NCBI RefSeq assembly: GCF_030730875.1 | Contig: NZ_JAVAMA010000004.1 | Span: 186,001 to 250,000, forward strand | DNA: 64,000 nt | From: Sphingomonas sp. DG1-23 | GTDB taxonomy: Bacteria; Pseudomonadota; Alphaproteobacteria; Sphingomonadales; Sphingomonadaceae | Direction: 5' to 3' | Shown here: positions 1-6,983 of the stretch, piece by piece | Numbering within the stretch: position 1 is the first letter of the stretch | How the letters are laid out: each line of letters begins with the position of its first letter | The notes under the pieces: model-generated | Databases searched by the model: none | What the model saw: the letters and a program-made list of their open reading frames with translations, nothing else | Told to the model about the DNA's origin: nothing | Translations under genes and position numbers: made by a program

Positions 1-2
1 AG

Positions 3-1250
3 CGCATGCGCTGGTGGCACGAGGCGCGGTTCGGGATGTTCATCCATTGGGGGCTGTACAGCCTGATCGGCCATCAGGAATGGGTGATGGAATCCGAAGG
101 GATCCCGATCCGGCAGTATGAGAAGCTGGCGCGGCACTTCAATCCGAAGCCCGGCTGCGCCCGCGAATGGGCGCGCCTCGCAAAACGCGCCGGCCAGAAA
201 TACATGGTGCTCACCACCAAGCACCACGAGGGCTTCTGCCTGTGGGACAGCAAGCTCACCGATTACAATGCGGCGAAGCAGGGCCCGCGCCGCGACCTTG
301 TCCGCGAGTTCGTCGAGGCGGCGCGCGCCGAGGGGCTGAAGGTCGGGCTCTATTACTCGTTGATGGACTGGCATCATCCCGACGGCGAGACCTGTGCGAC
401 CGACCCGGCCGCGCGCGAGCGCTTCGTGACCTGGACCCACGGGCTGATCCGCGAGCTGCTGACCAATTACGGCAAGATCGACATATTGTGGTACGACGTG
501 ACCTTGCCGCTGACCCCCGGGCAATGGCGCGCCGAGGAAATGAACGCGATGGTGTTCGACCTTCAGCCGCAGATCATCGTCAACAACCGCAACGGCCTCG
601 CCGGCGACTTCTCGACTCCCGAGCACAAGGTGGCGGCGGACAAGCGCGCATGGGAGACGTGCGAGACGATGAATCTCGGCTGGGGTTATCAGCGCAGCGA
701 CGACGAATGGAAGAGCGCGAAGCGGATCGTCAACGACCTGACCCTGTGCGTCCAGCAGGGCGGCAATTATCTGCTCAACATCGGTCCCGATGCGGCGGGC
801 GACGTGCCGGCGGAATCGGTGCGGGTGCTCGAGCAAGTCGGCGACTGGCTGAAGACCAACGGCGCGGCGATCTATGGCGCGCGCGGCCGCGCGGCCGATG
901 CGTTCGGCAATTACACCAATTTCACCGCGGCGGGGAACACGCTCTACGTTCACGTCTATTTCTGGCCGTCGAAGACGCCGGCGGCGGCGTGGCTCGATTT
1001 CTTCGGCCCCGAGACGGTGGTCGCGGTGGGTGGGGTTAGGGCGAAGGCGCTGTCGGCGCGACTGCTCAAGACCGGCGAGGCGGTGCGCTTCACCCAGGAC
1101 CGGGTGTCGCTGCGGCTGACCGGTCTGCCCGCGGCCGCACCGGATTCGCCGACCACGGTGATCGCGATCGAATGCGACGGGCCGGCGTTCGTCGATCACC
1201 ATCTGATCCGGCCGGAGTGGAAACGATACGGAGTCGCCGTCGGCGCCTGA
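3..1250 (+). CDS. GH29 alpha-L-fucosidase, 5' end cut by window
   Basis: Retaining exo-alpha-L-fucosidase of family GH29, expected to release terminal L-fucose from plant or algal glycans outside the cytoplasm. The frame is open to the first base. The first Met (base 6) runs straight into the conserved barrel start RWWHEARFGMFIHWG, so a signal peptide and a short N-terminus are probably missing. Counting from that Met, TKHHEGF (residues 71-77) is a family hallmark, and D164 in WYDV lies where GH29 has the nucleophile Asp of WFDG. A beta-sandwich-like tail follows from about residue 330. A second fucosidase (GH95) and fucose-oxidation genes lie downstream, which supports the assignment. The acid/base residue was not located. 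The family call is secure; the true start is outside the window. Confidence 0.9.
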   Translation, partial: RMRWWHEARFGMFIHWGLYSLIGHQEWVMESEGIPIRQYEKLARHFNPKPGCAREWARLAKRAGQKYMVLTTKHHEGFCLWDSKLTDYNAAKQGPRRDLVREFVEAARAEGLKVGLYYSLMDWHHPDGETCATDPAARERFVTWTHGLIRELLTNYGKIDILWYDVTLPLTPGQWRAEEMNAMVFDLQPQIIVNNRNGLAGDFSTPEHKVAADKRAWETCETMNLGWGYQRSDDEWKSAKRIVNDLTLCVQQGGNYLLNIGPDAAGDVPAESVRVLEQVGDWLKTNGAAIYGARGRAADAFGNYTNFTAAGNTLYVHVYFWPSKTPAAAWLDFFGPETVVAVGGVRAKALSARLLKTGEAVRFTQDRVSLRLTGLPAAAPDSPTTVIAIECDGPAFVDHHLIRPEWKRYGVAVGA

Positions 1251-1349
1251 GGTCCGGGATGACGGCGGAGTCGCCGGTGTCGATGGTCACTTGTCACGGT
1301 TGACACGCAAACGCGGTTTTTGCCGGAATGCACTTCGGAGGAGTGGAGC

Positions 1350-1393
1350 GATGCGCCCGCGATGCGCCCGCGATGCGCCCGCGACGCGCCTGC
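1350..1393. repeat. Four tandem copies of an 11-base unit
   Basis: The unit gatgcgcccgc occurs three times without change at 1350-1360, 1361-1371 and 1372-1382. A fourth copy, gacgcgcctgc (1383-1393), has two changes. It lies in non-coding sequence downstream of the GH29 stop. A copy-number-variable minisatellite is possible. Confidence 0.75.
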
Positions 1394-1629
1394 TACGCGA
1401 CTTGCAGGCGACCGGTACGCGCCGCCGACGCGACACTGTTGCAACGCCACGCGACATCGAAGCGGCATGCACGCGGCACGCACGCGCCGGCCAGCAACTT
1501 CCGGGAATTGCCGGGCGCAGTGCGAGCGGTTCGACGATGCGAAAGAGCGGCGGGCAATCCCGACCGCCCGAGGCAAGCAGACGAAATCCTACATTGCAAG
1601 CGTGGGGCGGCGGGGCCGGACTCACTCAT

Positions 1630-1797
1630 CGTCATCCCGGAAGCCGCTTTTCTCCAAATCTTTGATTTGGACAGAAAAGCGAGCTGTCCGGGATCCACCG
1701 TGAGGCAGGTATCCAGCGGCGCGGTGGATCCCGGACTGCAAGGCTTTCCAACGTAAAACCTGCGGTTTTCCGGGAAAGCCTAACATCCGGGATGACG
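1630..1797. repeat. Nested inverted-repeat element
   Basis: Outer arms cgtcatcccgg (1630-1640) and ccgggatgacg (1787-1797) are perfect complements. Inside are three further hairpins: 1646-1680 (arms of 8 and 7 bases with a small bulge), tccgggatccaccg (1687-1700) with its complement at 1722-1735, and 1741-1781 (aggctttcc with ggaaagcct, plus an inner aaaacc/ggtttt stem). It sits between two convergent genes, so it could terminate both. The cgtcatcccgg-type end resembles the hairpins at 33703, 37571 and 44446, which suggests a dispersed family. Confidence 0.7.
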
Positions 1798-1821
1798 TTA
1801 TGGGCTTATCGGGTAAGGATC

Positions 1822-4179
1822 CTAACGCAGCCTGGAGGCGCGCAGCCCGGCGGAGCCGTGCGTCAGGCGAACCCGCTCGTTCCTGCGCAACGTGAGATCG
1901 ACGACCGCGTCCTTCGACCGGACGCGGACTGCCCCGTCGCTGCCGGCGCTCAGCACCGCTTCCTCGAGCAGGCCGGCCGACCAGCTTATGTCGACGCCGA
2001 CATTGCCGCGCGCGCGCAGCCCGGACGCGCGGCCGCTCGGCCAGAGGCGTGGCAGCGCGGGGAGCAGGTGGATCGTGCCCGAATGGCTCTGCACCAGCAT
2101 CTGGCCGATCCCGGCCGCGCCGCCGAGATTGCCGTCGATCTGGAACGGCGGGTGGGCGTCGAACATGTTGGGATAGGTGCGGCCCGGCTCGAGCAGCATC
2201 TTGAGCACCTTGTACGCGCGCTCGCGCTGGCCGAGCCGCGCCCATAGATTGATCCGCCACGCGAGGCCCCAGCCGGTGGCGTCGTCGCCGCGGATCTCGA
2301 GCGAGCGCATCGCCGCCTTCGCGAGCTCGGGGGTCCGCTGCGGCGAGATCTGGTCGCCGGGATAGAGCGCATAGAGATGGCTGACATGGCGGTGGTTGAT
2401 CTCGGGCGCCTCGACATCCCAGTCATCGAACCATTCCTGCAGCTGGCCGGCCTTGCCGATCCGGTCGGGCGGCAGCTTCGCCAGCGCGGCGGCGATCTCG
2501 GCGCGCAATGCCGCGTCCTTGCCGAGCAGCTTCGACGCGGCGATCGTCCGGGCGAACAGGTCGCGCAGCAACTGGCTGTCCATTGCCGGGCCGGCGCAGA
2601 TCGACACGCCGGGCCGGTGCGAATTCTCGGGCGAGTTGGACGGGTTCATCACCAATTCGCCGGTGCGCGGATGCGGGGTCAGCGCGTCGAGATAGAAAAG
2701 GCACGACGACGTCATCAGCGGGTAGAGCCGCGCGAGGAACGCGGGATCCCGCGAATAATCCCAATGGTCCCACAATGTGCTGAGCAGCCACGCGCCGCCC
2801 ATCGGCCACATGCCGTAGAGTGCCGCCGAATTGACCGTCGCCTGCCGGAACAGATCGGTGTTGTGATAGGTGACCCAGCCGCGGGCGCCCCAATCGTTGC
2901 GCGCACTGCGCTGGCCGGTGACCGCAAGATCCTCGGTCATGCGCAGCAAAGGCTCGATCAGTTCGCTGAGATGGGCACTGTCGGCGAGCCAGTAATTCAT
3001 CTCGGCATTGATGTTGAGCGTCCATTTGGACTCCCATGGCGGGGCGGTGCGCTCGTTCCAGATGCCTTGCAGATTGGCGGGCTGGGTGCCGGGGCGTGAC
3101 GAACTGATCAGCAGATAGCGGCCATATTGATAATAGAGCGCCGCAAGGGCGGGGTCGTCGAGATCGGCGGAGCGGGCGATGCGCTGGTCGGTCGGCAGCT
3201 CGGCCGCGGGGCTGCGCCCGAGATCGATCGACACGCGGCGGAACAGCCGCCGATGCTCGGCCTGATGCGCGGCGAGCAGATCGGGCCAGCTTTTGGCTTT
3301 GGCGGCCGCGATGTCGGTCTTTGCGATGGCCGAGGGATCGCCGGCAATATCGTCGAAGCGGCGGAAGCTGGTGGCGGTGCCGACCAGCAAGATCACTTCG
3401 TCGGCATCCTCGATGCGGATGCCGTCGCGCCCGAGCGTCTGGCGGCCGCCGGTGCGGCGGACATGGACCCGCGTCTCGAAGCGGATCCCGCCGGGCACGC
3501 CATGCTGCGCGGGCCCGACGCCACGCATCACGAGGGTGTCGTCGCCCTCGACAAGGATCTCGGCATCCTGCGGAGTGGACAAAGAGAGGGTGACGTTGAC
3601 CGAGCCGGCCGGCGCGTCGGTGGTCAGGCGGAGTGCGACGACGCGATCGGCGGCGGAGGCGAATGCCTCGCGCAGATGGGTGACGGTGCGGACCTTGAAC
3701 CGGGTAGCCGCGATCGCGCCGTCGAGATCGAGCGACCGGCGATAGCTCCGGGCGTTCTCGATGCCGGGGAACAGCAAAAGCAGATCGCCGATCGGTTGGT
3801 ACGACATCTGGCGCGCGGGCTTTGCGACGAGGACCTCGTCGGCAAGGTCCTGCGCTTCCCTGTAGCGGCCCGCCCAGATCAGCTCGCGCACCCTGGGAAG
3901 GCCGGCGCCGGCTTTGGGATTGATGCTGTCATAGGGCGAGCCGGCGAAGAAGCTGTCCTCGTTGAGCTGGATGCGCTCATTGGCGATCCCGCCGAACACC
4001 ATCGCGCCGAGCCGGCCATTGCCGAGCGGCAGCGCCTGTACCCATTCGGTGGCGGGCGCATCGTACCAGAGCAGATTCGAGTCCTCGGCGGCGGCGGTGG
4101 CGCGCGCGGGCAGGGTGCTCGCCAGCGCGACGCCGGTGCCCGCCTTGATCGCTGCGCGGCGCGAGAGACGCGGAGTCAT
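1822..4179 (-). CDS. GH95 alpha-L-fucosidase/L-galactosidase, Tat-exported
   Basis: Inverting glycosidase of family GH95 (785 aa), known to cleave alpha-1,2-linked L-fucose or alpha-L-galactose from xyloglucan-like and other glycans. The start at 4179 gives MTPRLSRRAAIKAG, a Tat-type twin-arginine signal, followed by an AxA-like cleavage region near residue 30. The family motifs NLQGIWN, LNINAEMNYW, NPSNSPEN (the Glu falls where the catalytic acid lies in characterised GH95) and FQIDGNLGG are all present. The ATG overlaps the stop of the GH79-type gene as ATGA (4176-4179), so the two are probably translationally coupled and share the operator at 5592. Fucosidase versus L-galactosidase cannot be decided from sequence. 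Confidence 0.92.
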   Translation of the reverse strand: MTPRLSRRAAIKAGTGVALASTLPARATAAAEDSNLLWYDAPATEWVQALPLGNGRLGAMVFGGIANERIQLNEDSFFAGSPYDSINPKAGAGLPRVRELIWAGRYREAQDLADEVLVAKPARQMSYQPIGDLLLLFPGIENARSYRRSLDLDGAIAATRFKVRTVTHLREAFASAADRVVALRLTTDAPAGSVNVTLSLSTPQDAEILVEGDDTLVMRGVGPAQHGVPGGIRFETRVHVRRTGGRQTLGRDGIRIEDADEVILLVGTATSFRRFDDIAGDPSAIAKTDIAAAKAKSWPDLLAAHQAEHRRLFRRVSIDLGRSPAAELPTDQRIARSADLDDPALAALYYQYGRYLLISSSRPGTQPANLQGIWNERTAPPWESKWTLNINAEMNYWLADSAHLSELIEPLLRMTEDLAVTGQRSARNDWGARGWVTYHNTDLFRQATVNSAALYGMWPMGGAWLLSTLWDHWDYSRDPAFLARLYPLMTSSCLFYLDALTPHPRTGELVMNPSNSPENSHRPGVSICAGPAMDSQLLRDLFARTIAASKLLGKDAALRAEIAAALAKLPPDRIGKAGQLQEWFDDWDVEAPEINHRHVSHLYALYPGDQISPQRTPELAKAAMRSLEIRGDDATGWGLAWRINLWARLGQRERAYKVLKMLLEPGRTYPNMFDAHPPFQIDGNLGGAAGIGQMLVQSHSGTIHLLPALPRLWPSGRASGLRARGNVGVDISWSAGLLEEAVLSAGSDGAVRVRSKDAVVDLTLRRNERVRLTHGSAGLRASRLR

Positions 4180-5573
4180 CGGCCGCGGCCGAGCGTGAGC
4201 AATATCGCGGTCAATGGCGGGATCGTCATGTTGCGCTCCGGACGTTGCGACCGCTGGGTCAAGGTCGTCGCATCCCGCGCCGAGGCCGAGGGACCGGTCA
4301 ATATTGTCCGTTTCGGCTCGGGCACGCCAGGCAATTGCACCTGGACCGGTGTGTCGCTTTTGTTGATCACTGCGATCCGCGTCCGGCCGGCGTGGCGCAG
4401 CGCGTAATAGCCGAGATAGGGATCGTCGGGCGTCGCACCGGTGTCGAGGAACGTCGCGCCGTCGAGCGCCTGGGCGAACCGGGTGCCGAAATAGAGCGGG
4501 CGCCGGGTGAAGCCCTTCGACGGCGTGCCGACGATCGGCGAATAATTGCCGTTGCCGCCGCCGTGCCAGTTCACTCCGATCCAGCCGCGCCGGGCAAAGC
4601 GCAGCATCGTGTCCGCCCCCCAGATCGCCGCGGCATGGACGTCGGAGACGCCGATCTTGCCGCCGTCCCAGCAGCTGTTTCCCTCGGCCATGCGATAGGG
4701 CAGGCCGGCGGCGCGCACGGCCGCCTGCACGGTCTCGACGCCCGCCAATTTGAGCGTGGTGGTTTTGGGGTCGGGCTCCATCAGCTGGTCGAGCGTCGCG
4801 TCGGGCGAGCCGGCCGGGCCCATCGCGTAATAATGGCCGGTCAGCATGATCACGTCGGGATAGCGTGGCGCGGCTTGGGCGAAGGCGGTGAGATAATCGA
4901 GCTTGTTCGAGATGTCGGGGCCGGCGAATTTGACCCCGGGCGCGGCGGCGGCGATCGCGCTGTGGAAGCGGTCCCATTCCGCGAGGAAATCCCGCGGTCC
5001 CCATGCGGCGGGGCGGAAGCGGTTGCGGAAGGCGTCGGGCTCGTTGCCGATCTGCAGCGCGCGCAGTCGCGGCCCGAGGATGCGCTGGACGTCCGCCGCC
5101 TCGCGCGCCGCCTGCTCGGGCGTCGCATGGGCCAGGTTGAGCCCGTACAGGCAGCTCCAGCCGGTGGCGTCGAGGAAGCCGCGCAGGGTGCGCAATGCCG
5201 CAGTCGATACGAACATGCCGTGCTTGATCGACTTGTTATGCTCGGGGCCGAAAATCTCGAACGGCAGTGGGCGATCGGTGTCGCCGATATAGTCGGTATG
5301 CTCGCCCGAGGACCCGCCGAGGCGCAGATTGCCGGCGGGGGACAGGCCGCGGACCAGCGCGACGAGCTGCTTGTTGTCCGCCGAGAAATAGCCGGGGTTG
5401 GAGAGCTGGGCGCGCTCGAAGGAGAGGCCGATAAAATCGCGCGGGATGGTCGCGCCGGTGCGGTTCGGGTCGAAGCCGAGCTGGATTGCCGAGCCGCCGG
5501 CGAAGGCGGCGCGCGGCAGGGTGGAGGCGACGCCCGCAGCCGCCATCATCCGGACGAGATCGCGACGCCGCAT
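4176..5573 (-). CDS. GH79-type glycoside hydrolase (beta-glucuronidase-like)
   Basis: Secreted (beta/alpha)8 glycosidase of 465 aa with a C-terminal beta-sandwich like GH79C. It begins MRRRDLVRMMAAAGVASTLP, a Tat-like or Sec signal. QIGNEPD (E178) fits the acid/base and MAEGNSCWDGG (E297) fits the nucleophile of GH79, and the stretch NWHGGGNGNYSPI is also typical. GH79 members act on beta-glucuronides, including those of arabinogalactan. The Shine-Dalgarno gggagg stands upstream of the ATG at 5573. The last about 40 residues, after PKRTILTGPSASARDA, look like a normal domain end. It is the first gene of a two-gene operon with GH95. The substrate is inferred from the family only. Confidence 0.8.
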   Translation of the reverse strand: MRRRDLVRMMAAAGVASTLPRAAFAGGSAIQLGFDPNRTGATIPRDFIGLSFERAQLSNPGYFSADNKQLVALVRGLSPAGNLRLGGSSGEHTDYIGDTDRPLPFEIFGPEHNKSIKHGMFVSTAALRTLRGFLDATGWSCLYGLNLAHATPEQAAREAADVQRILGPRLRALQIGNEPDAFRNRFRPAAWGPRDFLAEWDRFHSAIAAAAPGVKFAGPDISNKLDYLTAFAQAAPRYPDVIMLTGHYYAMGPAGSPDATLDQLMEPDPKTTTLKLAGVETVQAAVRAAGLPYRMAEGNSCWDGGKIGVSDVHAAAIWGADTMLRFARRGWIGVNWHGGGNGNYSPIVGTPSKGFTRRPLYFGTRFAQALDGATFLDTGATPDDPYLGYYALRHAGRTRIAVINKSDTPVQVQLPGVPEPKRTILTGPSASARDATTLTQRSQRPERNMTIPPLTAILLTLGRGR

Positions 5574-5591
5574 GCTTCCTCCCTTGTGCTA

Positions 5592-5614
5592 ATTCGTATG
5601 ATCATCGTATGAAT
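5592..5614. promoter_or_regulatory. Predicted GntR/FadR-type operator, divergent promoter
   Basis: The site attcgtatgatcatcgtatgaat contains the core cgtatgat plus a second cgtatga. It lies between the divergent GH79-GH95 operon and the CE15-type gene. The core recurs at 12001, 13691, 16160, 20811 and 30918, always next to a gene of this sugar locus. The regulator is most likely the FCD-domain protein encoded at 12860. Confidence 0.65.
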
Positions 5615-5625
5615 ACCCGGCGGCA

Positions 5626-6969
5626 ATGACAACGAGATTAATCGATAGGCATGCCGTCAATCCTGTATTACAGGTTGCGCGAGAGGATGAAAAGCTGAAG
5701 TTCGGGACAAGCCCTTTCGCGTTCGGCCTGTGGCTGGGCGGCATGGCGCTGGGTGCGATGCCGGCGTCCGCCCAGCTCGACGGCAATGCGGACGAAGCGC
5801 GGGTCGGCACCATTGCGCTGCCGCCGGTGCTGACCCTGGCGAACGGGCGGCCGGCGTCCGATGCGCGCGGCTGGCGCGAGCGGCGCGCCGAGCTGGTGCA
5901 TCTGTTCGAACAGTGGATCTACGGCGTCGCGCCGGCGCCGCTGCGGCAACAGCGTTATGTGATCGACGAACAGGGACCGGCGTTGGGCGGGCTGGCGGTG
6001 CGGCGGCAAGTGACGATCCTGCTCGACGGGCGCCGCGACGGGCCGCAGATGCGGGTGTTGCTCTATCTGCCGGCGCGCGCGACCGGCCGCGTGCCGGTGT
6101 TCGTCGGGCCCAATTTCCATGGCAATCAGGCAGTCAATGCCGATCCTGCGATTGCGATCACCCCAGGCTGGGTCACCCCCGCGGCCGGCATCCGCAAGGG
6201 CAGCGCCACGATGCAGTCGCGCGGGATCGACGCCGGCGAATGGCCGATCGCGACGATCCTCGCGGCCGGCTATGGCGTCGCGACATATTTCACCGGCGAC
6301 CTCTATCCCGACGACGAGAGCAAGCGCGGCGACAGCATCCAGCCGTTCTTCCGCACCAATGCTTCCGATCCGGCGCATTGGGGGGCGATCGCGACCTGGG
6401 CGTGGGGGCTCAGCCGGGTGTACGACTATCTCGCGACCGATCGCGCGGTCGATGCGCGCCGGGTCATCGTGTTCGGCCATTCGCGCTATGGCAAGGCGGC
6501 GCTGTGGGCCGGGGCGCGCGACGAACGCTTCGCGATGGTGATCGCGAATAATTCGGGCGAGGGCGGCGCGGCGCTGTATCGCCGCAATTTCGGCGAGACG
6601 ATCCGGGTGATGAACACTTACTGGTTCGCGCCGCGGTTCAAGACCTTTGCCGAGCGCGAGCGCGACTTGCCGGTCGACGCGCACGAGCTGATCGCGCTGG
6701 TGGCGCCGCGCCCGGTCTATATCGCCAGCGCGAGCGAGGATTGGTGGGCCGATCCCAGGGGCGAATTCCTCGCCGCCAAAGGCGCCGACCCGGTCTATCG
6801 CCTGCTCGGCGCGGGCGGGCTCGACAGCGCCGAGATGCCGCCGCCCGACCGCTCGATCCAATCGCGGATCGGCTACCATATCCGCACCGGACCGCATGCG
6901 CTGACCGCGTCGGACTGGACGCATTTCCTCGCATTCGCCGACCGCTGGCTCGGTCCCGCGCGCCCATGA
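5626..6969 (+). CDS. CE15-type glucuronoyl esterase-like hydrolase
   Basis: Secreted alpha/beta-hydrolase (up to 447 aa) resembling carbohydrate esterase family 15, which cleaves esters between glucuronic acid and lignin alcohols. The nucleophile motif reads GHSRYGKAALWAGA (family G-C-S-R-x-G-K), NNSGEGGAAL follows where CE15 often has the acidic residue, and the C-terminal DWTHFLAF supplies the His. A hydrophobic signal segment (FAFGLWLGGMALGAMPASAQ) ends about 45 residues after the ATG at 5626, which is unusually late. That ATG is also only 12 bases from the operator. The real start may be internal, or one base may be missing in the A run at 5690-5693 (see findings). It is followed by GH2 with ATGA-type proximity, so the two are probably one operon. 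Confidence 0.75.
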   Translation: MTTRLIDRHAVNPVLQVAREDEKLKFGTSPFAFGLWLGGMALGAMPASAQLDGNADEARVGTIALPPVLTLANGRPASDARGWRERRAELVHLFEQWIYGVAPAPLRQQRYVIDEQGPALGGLAVRRQVTILLDGRRDGPQMRVLLYLPARATGRVPVFVGPNFHGNQAVNADPAIAITPGWVTPAAGIRKGSATMQSRGIDAGEWPIATILAAGYGVATYFTGDLYPDDESKRGDSIQPFFRTNASDPAHWGAIATWAWGLSRVYDYLATDRAVDARRVIVFGHSRYGKAALWAGARDERFAMVIANNSGEGGAALYRRNFGETIRVMNTYWFAPRFKTFAERERDLPVDAHELIALVAPRPVYIASASEDWWADPRGEFLAAKGADPVYRLLGAGGLDSAEMPPPDRSIQSRIGYHIRTGPHALTASDWTHFLAFADRWLGPARP

Positions 6970-6983
6970 ACAGGAGTAGAGTG

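Larger units (their letters stand above)
1251..1821. other. Gene-free interval with repeats
   Basis: This 571-base gap separates the GH29 gene from the convergent GH95 gene. No frame in it has credible codon use or a recognisable protein. It contains a short 11-base tandem repeat and a nested inverted-repeat element, both listed separately. The base composition between them is ordinary GC-rich sequence with nothing else I can name. Confidence 0.6.

Noticed and set aside
1291..1756. Several overlapping frames of 100-140 codons on both strands after GH29
   Set aside because: They cross the tandem repeat and hairpin element, are Arg/Ala/Pro-biased, lack ribosome sites and match no family pattern.
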